Assembly: GCF_009936035.1 (NCBI RefSeq)
Contig: NZ_QWEO01000016.1
Location: 1 to 54,400 of the forward strand
DNA from: Neglectibacter sp. X58
GTDB lineage: Bacteria; Bacillota; Clostridia; Oscillospirales; Acutalibacteraceae
DNA length: 54,400 bases
Direction: 5' to 3'
Below the pieces are notes generated by a model. That model saw nothing but the letters and a program-made list of their open reading frames with translations, was not told the origin of the DNA and made no database searches. The translations under genes were made by a program, and so were the position numbers. Shown piece after piece: positions 1-8,422 of this stretch; the first letter of the stretch is position 1, and every line of letters begins with the position of its first letter.

Positions 1-184
1 CCAATTCCTTTTGCTCTTTTTTGTGCCCCCTAGCCCTTTGGCGTGCGTCCTTGCGTACTAACTTAATGACATTGCTTACATTGAGGCCCCGTTCTTTCCA
101 CAAGTCCTTCCGTGCGCCGCCGATTTTTTCTCCGAAATCTTCATGCTGGCTGGAAATTGTCTGGTTGTTACGGTTCAATCGCAT
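1..184 (-). CDS. N-terminus of a mobile-element protein, runs off the left edge
   Basis: An open frame with about 61 codons is visible before the edge. The ATG at 184 is preceded by a good purine-rich ribosome site (GGGAAAGGAAG). The protein begins MRLNRNNQTISSQHEDFGEK and continues with GGARKDLWKERG, then a basic KRAR/KKEQKE-like stretch. The EDFGEKIGGARKDLWKERG block reminds me of the N-terminus of large multi-domain proteins carried by Gram-positive conjugative elements, but I cannot name the family with certainty. It lies downstream of a parA relic on the same strand, which fits the end of an integrated element. Function unknown. Confidence 0.6.
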   Translation of the reverse strand, partial: MRLNRNNQTISSQHEDFGEKIGGARKDLWKERGLNVSNVIKLVRKDARQRARGHKKEQKEL

Positions 185-217
185 CTTCCTTTCCCTATAT
201 AAAGTGGTTTTTGGAAC

Positions 218-252
218 AAAGAAAGCCCCAATCACAAGAAGTAATTGGGGCC
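218..252 (-). terminator. Rho-independent terminator
   Basis: On the minus strand GCCCCAAT and ATTGGGGC form an 8-bp stem, followed by TTTCTTTG. It separates the small gene ending at 273 from the gene starting at 184. Confidence 0.6.
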
Positions 253-272
253 AAAATGGTGCTGGCTATATT

Positions 273-479
273 CTATTGTAGTGGGCGGATGGTCTGATAA
301 ATGGCTTGTATGTGCCTTACCCAATCCTCCGCGTCCGCCTTATGCCGGAGATACAGGCCATGCGTGGGTTCTTGCACCCGGCGCAGCACCCGCAGAAGCT
401 GGGAAACGTCCTTCGGCAAGATAACAGTTTGCCTAATTTCATGTTTTTCATACTTCATCAGGTAGGGCTTGAGGGCCAC
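273..479 (-). pseudogene. Unknown 68-residue element protein, probably a 3' remnant
   Basis: The open frame reads GTG at 479, then ALKPYLMKYEKHEIRQTVILPKD, ending at HIQAIYQTIRPLQ. I do not recognise the family. No ribosome site precedes the GTG. The frame runs back out-of-frame into a truncated ParA start (553-458), so this is best read as the 3' part of a gene whose 5' part was removed by the deletion that also cut parA. It could still be made by reinitiation. Confidence 0.4.
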
Positions 480-553
480 AAGGTGGATGCAGCCAGTTTG
501 CCTACGCCGCCTTTTTGGTTACAGACAGCTATAATTTTTGCTATTTTCTTCAT
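458..553 (-). pseudogene. Truncated ParA/Soj-type ATPase, first 19 residues only
   Basis: ATG at 553 has a strong GGGAGG ribosome site. The product starts MKKIAKIIAVCNQKGGVGK, the typical N-terminus and deviant Walker A (KGGVGK) of ParA-type partition ATPases. Directly after this lysine the homology stops: the frame continues LAASTLWPSSPT and ends at 458. A normal ParA has about 250 residues, so everything after the P-loop is lost. The breakpoint joins it to the unknown sequence 479-273. This marks a deletion inside a plasmid-like or integrative element. Confidence 0.75.
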
Positions 554-668
554 TTAGGTGCCTCCCTACTCTAAAATCAAACAGGACTAAGCCAGTGCCC
601 TCTTGCTGTAAGGGTTTCTGCCTTAGTCCTATTTTAGCAGGAGCATCAATGAAAATCCGAATCGCCAT
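519..668 (-). CDS. Possible 49-residue leader ORF
   Basis: ATG at 668 follows a consensus AAGGAGG site about 10 bases upstream. The frame codes MAIRIFIDAPAKIGLRQK and then about 31 more residues, stopping inside the start of the truncated parA. A 48-base hairpin (583-630) lies inside it. Strong start signals, small size and the internal hairpin suggest a leader peptide/attenuator upstream of parA, but the peptide matches nothing I know. Confidence 0.35.
   Translation of the reverse strand: MAIRIFIDAPAKIGLRQKPLQQEGTGLVLFDFRVGRHLNEENSKNYSCL
583..630 (-). terminator. Long hairpin, terminator or attenuator upstream of the parA relic
   Basis: The outer arms AGGACTAAG/CTTAGTCCT pair perfectly. 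Inside them CAG/CTG and CCCT/AGGG can also pair, giving one long interrupted stem. On the minus strand it is followed by GTTTTGATTTT, a fair U tract. Confidence 0.5.
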
Positions 669-730
669 GGAAAAACCTCCTTCTTCATGCTTTTCCATTC
701 TATTCGTCAGACAAGCGGGCTGTGCCTAGG

Positions 731-1247
731 GCTTATTTTAAATGCCAGCATTTTCAAGCAAATCAAATGATTATCTCAAAAAAGGCCCAGTTTACAGGCA
801 TTTCCGCAAGATAGCGGCTTGAACTTACCACCCTTTTACTCCTTACGGATTGAGCCTTGATATGCTTTGAAACTTTTGTGGATAAAGCAGACAGACAGCA
901 CACGCCAGTATTGGCCTGCCATAGATTCGCGCTTTACCTTCTGCGCTTTTTTATGATAAGGGAGTAATTGGTCTGGTTCTTTTAAAAGGGGTTGTGGGGT
1001 ATGGGGCAAAGCCCCATAGGTGTGCACCGTAGATATATGCTGCGTGTTCGAACACTCCCCATTATCAAACCTTCCTTGACAAAGCCGGGAAAACATGCTT
1101 CAATGGAGGGCGGGCAAGGGAATCCTCTGCCCTACATATTGTATTTTTTTAAAAAATTTTTGAAAAGCGCCTAACCAAACAAGCCTAAGGCCCGTCTAAT
1201 GGATGAAAAGAGGGCTAAAGCAGGCAATTGGAGTGGGGTGAGGAAGT
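731..1247. other. Intergenic stretch, element relic to ECF sigma gene
   Basis: No convincing gene is seen on either strand. At 977-1021 there is a copy fragment of a dispersed repeat (ending in a hairpin ATGGGGC-aaa-GCCCCAT) also found at 13155-13213 and 25656-25722. A TTGACA hexamer at about 1077 has no good -10 partner, so no promoter for the sigma gene is claimed. Confidence 0.5.
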
Positions 1248-1781
1248 ATGTCAGAGCGCATGGTGAAAAAGGCACAGAACGGGGACAAGGACGCCTTTTT
1301 AACCCTGATGCGGGAAAACGAGCTGGCTATGTACCGCACAGCGAAGGCAATCCTGCACAGAGAGGACGATGTGGAGGACGCAGTGCAGGAAGCGGTGTGC
1401 AGGGCTTTTTATAAAATCGGGGATTTGCGCCAGCCCCGGTATTTTAAAACATGGATAACCCGGGTGGTTATCAACTGCTGCTATGATCTGCTGCGGGATC
1501 AGCGGGGCATTGTTTCCCTGGAGCTTTTGCCGGAAACAGGCTATGAAGAGGACAGGGACGCCGCCCTGGACGTGCGGGAAAGCCTGGCGGCCCTGGGGGA
1601 AAACGACCGGCTGATTTTGACGCTGTACTACTTAAACGACCTTTCGGTGCGGGATGTGGCCAAGCTTTTGGGCATCAGCGAGGGGGCCGTAAAGCAGCGG
1701 CTGGTACATGGGCGCAGGCGCTTCAAGGAAGCTTATGAAATGCGGGAGCAGGAAAGGAGGGCGGTCAGCTATGAAAAATAG
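1248..1781 (+). CDS. ECF-type RNA polymerase sigma factor
   Basis: This 177-residue protein has the length and layout of sigma-70 ECF factors. Region 2 is seen in the first 80 residues (MYRTAKAILHREDDVEDAVQ, then QPRYFKTWITRVVINCCYDL). Region 4 is at about residues 115-165 (LILTLYYLNDLSVRDVAKLL, then GISEGAVKQRLVHGRRRFKE), a helix-turn-helix for the -35 box. It should direct core polymerase to a small regulon that probably includes its own operon. ATG at 1248 follows GAGGAAGT. Its 3' end overlaps the start of the DUF4179 gene by 11 bases, so the two are translationally coupled, the usual arrangement for a sigma/anti-sigma pair. Confidence 0.9.
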   Translation: MSERMVKKAQNGDKDAFLTLMRENELAMYRTAKAILHREDDVEDAVQEAVCRAFYKIGDLRQPRYFKTWITRVVINCCYDLLRDQRGIVSLELLPETGYEEDRDAALDVRESLAALGENDRLILTLYYLNDLSVRDVAKLLGISEGAVKQRLVHGRRRFKEAYEMREQERRAVSYEK

Positions 1782-3909
1782 AGGGAAGCGGTTCACCCCT
1801 CCGGCGCCCAGGCGGGAAAAAGCTGTCCGGCAGGGCTATCGGCGGGATCCGGAGTTCTGCGGGTTTTTGGCAAAAGAGCTGGAGATGGAAGCCCCGCCGG
1901 AATCTTTCTCCAAGGCCATGCGCCGGGTGTATGCCGAGCTGCCCCGGGATATGCCTGTGCGGCACTACCCCTTCCGGTCTGCCATGAAAAGCCTTGCCAC
2001 TGTGGCGGTGCTGCTGGTGGTTTTCGGGGTTTCCCTGCTGGGGGCCAACAGCGTGTATCCCCAGCTTACGGAAAGCCTGCCCGGGGTGGGGATGCTCTTT
2101 AAAGCTATGAACGGCGCAAAGCCGGAGGAAACCCCCGACACCCCGGAGCTGCCGGTTCCCCTGGTGGCGGAGGGAAAGCTGGCTATGCCAGAATTTGAGC
2201 CAGTGACCCTGTCTTGCCAGGGCGATATTCTAAAGGATTTGACTGTGGAAAATGCCTGGAGCGACGGGGAAAAGCTGTATCTCCACATGTCCCTGCTGGC
2301 GCTGGAGTCTCAATTGCAAACCCTGTCCCGGCCCGGCGACATGCCTTACGGCTATATCCCTCCGGTGCTGTTTTTCCTTACAGACGCTTACAGGGATGTG
2401 GCGGCTGAAATATTCCAGGAATACTATCCTGGAGAGGAATTTGACGACAAGGCGGCAGGCTATCAGTGGAGCAGCATTTCCATCAACGGGCAGAAAGTGG
2501 AAAGCGTTATGGAAACAAGGGACCCCGCCTATCTGCAATATACGGAAACAGACAGCGCCCTGGCCCTGCACTATGAGGAGACTGAGGACAGGGTGCTGGC
2601 AAAAGAGGGTATCCAGGCCTTTGCCAGGTATACAGGGAACTGGGTGCTGGAAGTCCCCCAGGAGGCCAGGGACGCAGATGTCTTTTCCGTTTCCCTGAAC
2701 CTCCCGCAGCTCTTCTATGCAGGCGTTATCGCGCCGGAAATGAGGGAGGGCGGTGAGCCTATGGCTATCCTGGAGGATGCCTTTCAAGGGGACTTTACAG
2801 TGGAAGCGGACAGAAGCGGGGCCTTGGAACTGGAAGCCCTGCAGGCGGACAATAAGGTGGAGATTACCCAGATGTCCTACACCCCAGCAGAGCTTACCGC
2901 TACCCTCAACGTGCCCTTCCTGGGATATTGCGGCTACAGCCTGCTGCCTCCTGCCGGGTATCACGGAGGCCCTGTCCCGCAGAAGCCTTATGGCATGTAC
3001 GCGGTGGTAAGCGGGGAAGACGGCACTGTGCTTGCCAGCCAGAATATCTGGGACGATTCTGCAACGCAGCGGACCGCCTACGAAGCGGATCGGCTTTCCG
3101 GTTACCAGAGGATGAAGCTGCGCGTGAACCTTTCGCCGGAAAAGCGGCAGAGCCTGGTGCTCACCCTGTACTATTTCGATCCGGAAGAAGTAAAGTTTGC
3201 GATGGATTCTGCTGGCATTCCAGCCGGGGATTTGGTGAACCCGGTGGCAGCGGAATTCACCCTGGATCTGGCGGAGGGCACTGCCGCCCCCAGCGTGAAT
3301 TATGAGAAACAGGGGCTTGTAAAGCCGGATGCGGAGATGTCCCCTTATATCCTGCACCACCCCGAGCTGCAGGAGGGGATATATGTGCAGGGGGTGACGG
3401 AGGACATACTGTTCGCAGACCAGCGCGTGAGCTGGATAAGCCTGTGCGTCAGGCCGGATCGGCTGCCATGGGTGCAGGACTGGGCCTTGCAGTGCTATAT
3501 CGGCGATGAGCTGGTCCAGACTGTATACGCCTGCGATGTCCAGGATGACAGCGCCTATAACGAGAGAAGCGGCGCCCTGGGGGATCTTGCCGTATATAAC
3601 AGCGGCAGCGGGCTTTTCTGGCGGGAAGAGAGCGGGCAGTCTAACTATGAGGACGACGACTATGCCCACCTGCACTTCATCGTAGAGTATCCGGAGTGGG
3701 ATTTGGACAGCTATGGCGGGGTGCTATCCTCTTTCAGCCGGATGGATCTGGTGGACGCCGCTACAGGCCAGGTGATACTGGCGGATCTGCGCGGGATAAA
3801 CCGGGCGCTCCTGGAGGAAACCCTGTGCGGAAGCCTTTATAAGGAGTTAGAAGAAGGGAACCGTTCCTGGGCGGGCGAGTCGGAAGGGGCTGCATCAGAC
3901 TATAATTGA
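1771..3909 (+). CDS. DUF4179-type membrane protein, likely anti-sigma factor
   Basis: The start used is the ATG at 1771, behind GGAGGG, inside the end of the sigma gene; 712 residues. A cytosolic N-terminal stretch of about 70 residues is followed by one membrane segment (SLATVAVLLVVFGVSLLGA, about residues 72-91) and then PQLTESLPGVGMLFKAMNG, typical of DUF4179 proteins. The rest, about 600 residues, would be outside the cell. In Firmicutes DUF4179 proteins are often encoded next to ECF sigma factors and act as their membrane-bound regulators; that role is inferred here. The extracellular part is clearly longer than in the family members I know and may act as a sensor. A strong terminator follows at once. 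Confidence 0.8.
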   Translation: MKNRGKRFTPPAPRREKAVRQGYRRDPEFCGFLAKELEMEAPPESFSKAMRRVYAELPRDMPVRHYPFRSAMKSLATVAVLLVVFGVSLLGANSVYPQLTESLPGVGMLFKAMNGAKPEETPDTPELPVPLVAEGKLAMPEFEPVTLSCQGDILKDLTVENAWSDGEKLYLHMSLLALESQLQTLSRPGDMPYGYIPPVLFFLTDAYRDVAAEIFQEYYPGEEFDDKAAGYQWSSISINGQKVESVMETRDPAYLQYTETDSALALHYEETEDRVLAKEGIQAFARYTGNWVLEVPQEARDADVFSVSLNLPQLFYAGVIAPEMREGGEPMAILEDAFQGDFTVEADRSGALELEALQADNKVEITQMSYTPAELTATLNVPFLGYCGYSLLPPAGYHGGPVPQKPYGMYAVVSGEDGTVLASQNIWDDSATQRTAYEADRLSGYQRMKLRVNLSPEKRQSLVLTLYYFDPEEVKFAMDSAGIPAGDLVNPVAAEFTLDLAEGTAAPSVNYEKQGLVKPDAEMSPYILHHPELQEGIYVQGVTEDILFADQRVSWISLCVRPDRLPWVQDWALQCYIGDELVQTVYACDVQDDSAYNERSGALGDLAVYNSGSGLFWREESGQSNYEDDDYAHLHFIVEYPEWDLDSYGGVLSSFSRMDLVDAATGQVILADLRGINRALLEETLCGSLYKELEEGNRSWAGESEGAASDYN

Positions 3910-3920
3910 CAGGCTTAAAA

Positions 3921-3953
3921 CAGCGGGCCGCTGAAGGCCCGCTGTTTTGTTTT
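3921..3953 (+). terminator. Rho-independent terminator of the sigma/DUF4179 operon
   Basis: CAGCGGGCC and GGCCCGCTG form a perfect stem with a short loop, followed by TTTTGTTTTT. Confidence 0.9.
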
Positions 3954-3989
3954 TCCCAGGGAGGCTTTCCCTCTTTTGCCTGTTCAGGC

Positions 3990-4018
3990 TTGCGCAATTT
4001 ATATTTTTGCGATATACT
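3990..4018 (+). promoter_or_regulatory. SigmaA-type promoter and structured leader of the ABC-F gene
   Basis: TTGCGC, 17 bases, TATACT. The roughly 110-base leader before the ATG at 4137 contains hairpins GCCCGC/GCGGGC (4031-4051) and GGAACC/GGTTCC (4085-4100). ABC-F genes in Firmicutes are sometimes controlled by leader attenuation; no terminator is obvious here. Confidence 0.6.
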
Positions 4019-4136
4019 TATAAAGTATATGCCCGCCAGTGTCTCAGCGGGCTGTGAAACAGGGACGGGCGCTGCCTCTCATATGGAACCTGCGGGTTCC
4101 TCCATCTGCCCTTCCCAAAAACGAGATGAGGTACTT

Positions 4137-6047
4137 ATGGCTATTTTAACAGTAAACGATGTCACCGTTAGCTTTGGTGAAGAAACAATTTTAGAGGGCA
4201 TCACCCTTGAAATGCAGAAGGGGGAGCACATCGGGCTGGTAGGGGTGAATGGCAGCGGAAAAACCACTCTGTTTAAAACCCTTACTGGAGAATATACGCC
4301 GGACACGGGCAGCGTAATTTTCGCAAAGGACTGCACCCCGGGCTATATGGAGCAGCATGTGTGCCGGGACTTTGAAAAAACCGCCTTTGAAGAGGTTATG
4401 ACAGTTTTCGCCCCCCTGCTGGAAATGGAAAAGGAGCTGGAGTCTCTTTCCAGCAAGCTTTCCCAGAATCCCCCGGAGCAGGAAATGGAAGCCCTTATCC
4501 TGCGGCAGACGGAGCTGAACGACCGCTTTGTGGACGGGGGTGGGCTGACCTGCCGCTCCCGGGCGCGCAGCGCCCTCTTAGGGCTGGGGTTTACAGAGGA
4601 GCAGATTCAGAACAGGGTGGGGGTGCTAAGCGGCGGGCAGAAGGCAAAGCTGCAGCTTGCCAAAATGCTTTTGGGCGGCGCAAATCTTCTGCTGCTGGAT
4701 GAGCCTACCAACCACCTGGACATCCAGTCTGTGGAATGGCTGGAAGATTTCCTGAAAAACTATCCCCACGCCTACGTGGTCATCTCCCACGACCGGTATT
4801 TTCTGGATAAGGTGACTTCCCGCACCCTGGAGCTGCAAGGCAAGCACCTGGAAAGCTACAAGGGCAATTACACCCGGTATCTGGCCTTAAAGGAGGAAAA
4901 GCGCCTTGCCATGCAGCGGGTGTATGAAAGCACCCAGAGGGAAATTAAGCGCATAGAGGGCATTATTGAGCAGCAGAGGCGCTGGAACCAGGAGCGCAAC
5001 TATGTGACCATTGCCAGCAAGCAGAAGTCTATTAACAGGCTGGAGGCCACCCTGGAAAAGCCGGAGGATGACCCGGTCTCCATCCGCTTCCAATTCCATG
5101 CCAGCCGCCGCAGCGGCGACGATGTGCTTACAGCCCAGGGCCTTTCCCTGGCCTTTGGGGAAACGCCCCTCTTTGAAAACGTGGACATAGAGATTAAGCG
5201 GGGGGAGAAAATCTTCCTCATTGGGCCTAATGGCTGTGGCAAAACCTCCCTGTTTAAAATCCTTCTGGGCCAATACCGCCAGGACGAAGGGGAGGTGCGC
5301 CTGGGGGTGGGGGTGGACTTGGGTTACTATGAGCAGTTCCAGCTAAGCCTGCATGACAATAAGGCCGTAATAGACGAGATATGGGATATCCATCCCCAGA
5401 TGACCCAGACGGAAATCAGAAGCGCTTTGGCTATCTTCCTTTTTAAGGGGGAGGACGTGTTCAAACCTATAGGGGCTTTAAGCGGCGGGGAGCGGGCCAG
5501 GGTGCTGCTTTTAAAGCTGATGCTGTCCCGGGCCAATTTCCTGCTGCTGGACGAGCCGACAAACCATCTGGACATCGGCTCCTGCGAGGCCCTGGAGGAG
5601 GCCCTTTCCGGCTATGACGGCACCTTGTTTGTGGTGTCCCACGACCGCTATCTGATTAACCGTCTGGCAGACAAGGTGTATGCCCTAACCCCCCAGGGGG
5701 CCGAGCTGTATCTGGGAAACTATGACGCATACCTGGAAAAGCGGGAGGCCCGGCAGGCTATAGCCGAGAAGAAAGCCGCGCCCAAACAGAATCTCTATAA
5801 GCAGCGCAAAGAGCGTGACGCGGAGCTGCGAAAAAAGCGGGCAGCCCTGCGCCGGCTGGAAACGGAGATTGAGGAAAACGACGGGGCTGTTTCAGAATTG
5901 GAAAAAAGTTTGGAAAACCCGGACATAGCCGCCGATTACGAAGCAGTGGCTCGGATTTCCCAGGAAATTGCCGAACTGCGGGAAAAGGCGGACGCTCTTC
6001 TCATGCAGTGGACAGCCCTTTCAGAGGAGCTGGAGGGCCAGGGGTAA
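4137..6047 (+). CDS. ABC-F family ATPase (ribosome-associated)
   Basis: This 636-residue soluble protein has two ABC domains. The first has Walker A GVNGSGKT (about residue 37), signature LSGGQKAKL and Walker B LLLLDEPTNHLD. The second has Walker A GPNGCGKTS (about residue 365), signature LSGGERARV and a second DEPTNHLD. Between them lies the charged interdomain linker characteristic of ABC-F proteins (about residues 215-310, rich in E, K and R). The C-terminus (about 540-636) is a coiled coil as in Uup/YdiF-type members. There are no membrane segments. The family acts on the ribosome E site, in translation rescue or antibiotic protection; which applies here cannot be told. The ATG at 4137 follows GATGAGGT; an in-frame ATG at 4029 lacks a ribosome site. 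Confidence 0.9.
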   Translation: MAILTVNDVTVSFGEETILEGITLEMQKGEHIGLVGVNGSGKTTLFKTLTGEYTPDTGSVIFAKDCTPGYMEQHVCRDFEKTAFEEVMTVFAPLLEMEKELESLSSKLSQNPPEQEMEALILRQTELNDRFVDGGGLTCRSRARSALLGLGFTEEQIQNRVGVLSGGQKAKLQLAKMLLGGANLLLLDEPTNHLDIQSVEWLEDFLKNYPHAYVVISHDRYFLDKVTSRTLELQGKHLESYKGNYTRYLALKEEKRLAMQRVYESTQREIKRIEGIIEQQRRWNQERNYVTIASKQKSINRLEATLEKPEDDPVSIRFQFHASRRSGDDVLTAQGLSLAFGETPLFENVDIEIKRGEKIFLIGPNGCGKTSLFKILLGQYRQDEGEVRLGVGVDLGYYEQFQLSLHDNKAVIDEIWDIHPQMTQTEIRSALAIFLFKGEDVFKPIGALSGGERARVLLLKLMLSRANFLLLDEPTNHLDIGSCEALEEALSGYDGTLFVVSHDRYLINRLADKVYALTPQGAELYLGNYDAYLEKREARQAIAEKKAAPKQNLYKQRKERDAELRKKRAALRRLETEIEENDGAVSELEKSLENPDIAADYEAVARISQEIAELREKADALLMQWTALSEELEGQG

Positions 6048-6060
6048 TATCGAAGTTTAT

Positions 6061-6095
6061 AGAACCCCCGTGCGGCGCTGCCGCACGGGGGTTCT
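6061..6095. terminator. Shared hairpin between two convergent genes
   Basis: A perfect 16-bp stem AGAACCCCCGTGCGGC with a 3-base loop. U tracts are poor on both sides, but its position between convergent genes fits a bidirectional terminator. Confidence 0.7.
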
Positions 6096-6145
6096 GGTTC
6101 ATATTTTCATCCCAGAAAGGACCGCCTTTCCCGCCCTGAATGGCC

Positions 6146-7879
6146 TTAGACCTCCAGAGACGTTTGATACAGGCCGGCATACACGCCGCCCCGGGCCAGC
6201 AGTTCTTCATGGGTGCCCTCTTCGCACACGCCGTTTTCATCCAGCACCAAAATGCGGGACGCGCCCCGGACTGTGGAAAGCCGGTGGGCAATCACCAGGG
6301 TGGTGCGGCGGCGGGCCAACTGCTCCAGAGAGCGCTGGACAATTTTCTCGCTGTGGGCATCCAGCGCGCTGGTGGCCTCGTCAAAGATCAAAACCGGGGG
6401 ATCCTTTAAAAACACCCGGGCAATAGAAACCCGCTGCTGCTGCCCGCCGGAAAGGCGCACGCCATGAGGGCCAACGTCTGTGTCATACCCCTGGGGCAGC
6501 TTCTGGATGAACTCATGGGCGCCTGCCTTTTGCGCGGCGGCAACGATTTCCTCCTGGGTGCAGCCAGGCTTGCCGTAGGCTATGTTTTCCCCGATGGTGC
6601 CTGCAAACAGGTATACGTCCTGCTGCACCATGCCGATGTTTTGCCGCAGGGAGCGCAGGGTGGCGTTTTCCACGGGCTGGCCGTCCAGCAGGATCTGCCC
6701 CTTCTGCACCTGGTAGAACCGGGGAATAAGGGAGCAAAGCGTAGTTTTGCCCACGCCGGAAGCCCCCACCAGGGCCACGTACTCTCCGGCTTTGATGGAG
6801 AGATCCAGCCCATGGAATACAGAGGCCCCGCCGTCATAGAAAAAGGAGATGTCCTTCAGCTCCAAGTCCCCCTTTACCCGGGGAAGATCCCGGGCCTGGG
6901 GGCTGTCCTGAATTTCCGGGGACATGTCCATCAGCTCCCAATACCGGGCAAAACTGGTGGAACCCTCTTGCAAAAGGCGGCTGGTGTTTGCCAGGCTCCT
7001 GACCGGGGCAGAGAAATAGTTCACATACAGCATGAAAAGAACCAGGTCGGGCAGCTTCATAGCGCCTGCCCAGATAGCCAGCCCCCCAAACACTGCCACC
7101 GCAATGGGTAGCAGGTTTGCAAAGGCATCCATGCCGCAGTAAAGCTTGGCCTCGCTCTGGTAGCCCCGGCGGCGGCTTTCCAGGAAACGTTGGTTCTGCC
7201 GGTCAAACTTTTCCTCCTCCAACTGCTCGTTTGTGAAGGACTGCACCACCCGCACGCCGGAAAGGGAGTCTTCCACCTGGGCGTTCACATCCCCTGCGCT
7301 TCTGCGCCCTTCGGCCAGGGCTTCCCGCATTTTCTTGCTGTAGTACAGGGTATACGCCGCCATAAAAGGCAGAAGCGCCAAAAGGGCCAGGGTAACCTTC
7401 CAGTTAATGTGAAAAAGAATCACAGTTGCCCCCAGAAGCTGGATGGCGTTCACCACCACGTCCTCGGGGAAGTGGTGGAAAAATTCCGCCAGGGAAAGGG
7501 AGTCCGCCGTAATGCGCGACATCAGCTCCCCTACCTTATGGGTGTCATAAAAGGAGAAAGACATCCCCTGGCAGTGACGGAATAATTGGGCGCGCATGTC
7601 CCGCTCCATTTTTGCGCCCATATGGTGTCCCTGGTAATCTAAAAAATACTGGCAGAGCGCCTGCGCGATTACCAGCAAAAGCAGTATCAGCCCCAGCCGC
7701 AAAATGCGCCCCTGGGGGCTGGCCATGCCTTGGGCCAGCACATCCTCTGTGATGGTGCGCACGCCCAGGGGCACCACCAGCGCGATGGCAGACATCAGCA
7801 GCGCGCAGGCCATGTCTGCGAAAAACCAGCCAGCATAAGGCTTGTAAAAAGATACGAATTGTTTAAAGCGTTTTAACAA
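6146..7879 (-). CDS. ABC exporter, fused membrane and ATPase domains (MsbA/LmrA type)
   Basis: The protein has 577 residues, the usual size of a half-exporter that works as a dimer. The first about 310 residues hold the six-helix exporter membrane domain. The ATPase domain has Walker A GASGVGKTT (about 371), Q-loop region NIGMVQQDVYLFAG, signature LSGGQQQRV (about 480), Walker B VLIFDEATSALD (about 498) and the switch histidine in AHRLS. The substrate (drug, lipid or peptide) cannot be inferred. The start is a TTG at 7879, seven bases after GGAGGG; no ATG fits. The gene stands alone and points toward the ABC-F gene. A possible structured leader lies at 7903-7974. Confidence 0.9.
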   Translation of the reverse strand: MLKRFKQFVSFYKPYAGWFFADMACALLMSAIALVVPLGVRTITEDVLAQGMASPQGRILRLGLILLLLVIAQALCQYFLDYQGHHMGAKMERDMRAQLFRHCQGMSFSFYDTHKVGELMSRITADSLSLAEFFHHFPEDVVVNAIQLLGATVILFHINWKVTLALLALLPFMAAYTLYYSKKMREALAEGRRSAGDVNAQVEDSLSGVRVVQSFTNEQLEEEKFDRQNQRFLESRRRGYQSEAKLYCGMDAFANLLPIAVAVFGGLAIWAGAMKLPDLVLFMLYVNYFSAPVRSLANTSRLLQEGSTSFARYWELMDMSPEIQDSPQARDLPRVKGDLELKDISFFYDGGASVFHGLDLSIKAGEYVALVGASGVGKTTLCSLIPRFYQVQKGQILLDGQPVENATLRSLRQNIGMVQQDVYLFAGTIGENIAYGKPGCTQEEIVAAAQKAGAHEFIQKLPQGYDTDVGPHGVRLSGGQQQRVSIARVFLKDPPVLIFDEATSALDAHSEKIVQRSLEQLARRRTTLVIAHRLSTVRGASRILVLDENGVCEEGTHEELLARGGVYAGLYQTSLEV

Positions 7880-7902
7880 AATGTTTCCCTCCGTTTAGCT
7901 GC

Positions 7903-7974
7903 GGGAGGGCCATGCCGCATTAGCCGAACAGGCCGGGGGCCTGCTTAGCTTCGTCCAGAAGCAGTATCCCTCCC
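7903..7974 (-). repeat. Candidate cloverleaf-like element upstream of the ABC exporter
   Basis: Outer arms GGGAGGG/CCCTCCC (7 bp) enclose a perfect hairpin CAGGCC-ccc-GGCCTG with a three-base loop, a hairpin GCTTC/GAAGC, and a weak third arm. It resembles the four better cloverleaf elements of this window, but the third arm is poor. It lies in the 5' leader of the exporter gene and could equally be a regulatory RNA. Confidence 0.4.
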
Positions 7975-8212
7975 TGTGTTGTTTGTGTTTCCTGTTTTGA
8001 CCATTTTCATAAATGTAGCACCGTCCTTTCTTGCCAGGGGCTTTTAGCGGGCGGATAAGCCCCTGGCTAAACCAAAATAGTATAGCACAGATTTTAAAGG
8101 CCGTCAAGATTTCTACGGGCAGACAGCACAGCCTGCAAGCATTACAAGCAGGGTTCGCTCCTTGCCCTGCTTGGTTGCCTCCTTTTCCTCATCTTTCCGC
8201 TGTTTTTTCCAC

Positions 8213-8241
8213 TTTACAAACCTGCGGGGCTGTGCTAAAAT
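8213..8241 (+). promoter_or_regulatory. SigmaA-type promoter of rpsO
   Basis: TTTACA, 17 bases, TAAAAT. The roughly 175-base 5' leader to the ATG at 8423 is long enough for S15 autoregulation, known for rpsO leaders; no specific motif was recognised. Confidence 0.7.
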
Positions 8242-8422
8242 ATATGAGATGCCCTGCCCTCGGACACGGGAAACACCGGCCCTGCCTGTGGGCAAGCGTA
8301 ATTTTTAGAATGCAGCCTGCATTTCTGAAATAAAACGCTGTGCGGCTTTGCGCCTGCGCAAAGTTCTAAAACAATGGGCGAAAAAATGAGCGCGGCAAAA
8401 CGCCGCAGAAAGGTGATTTTTT

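Noticed and set aside
836-1096. 86-residue open frame on the minus strand
   Set aside because: No ribosome site, no recognisable domain, and it overlaps a dispersed repeat fragment.
2230-3675. 481-residue open frame opposite the DUF4179 gene
   Set aside because: Shadow frame from GC-rich codon bias; no start signal and no domain.
7903-7974. A tRNA, because of the 7-bp closing stem and about 72-base length
   Set aside because: No T-loop consensus and no anticodon arm in the right position on either strand.
7895-8107. 70-residue open frame upstream of the ABC exporter
   Set aside because: It covers the structured leader; no ribosome site and no similarity to known proteins.
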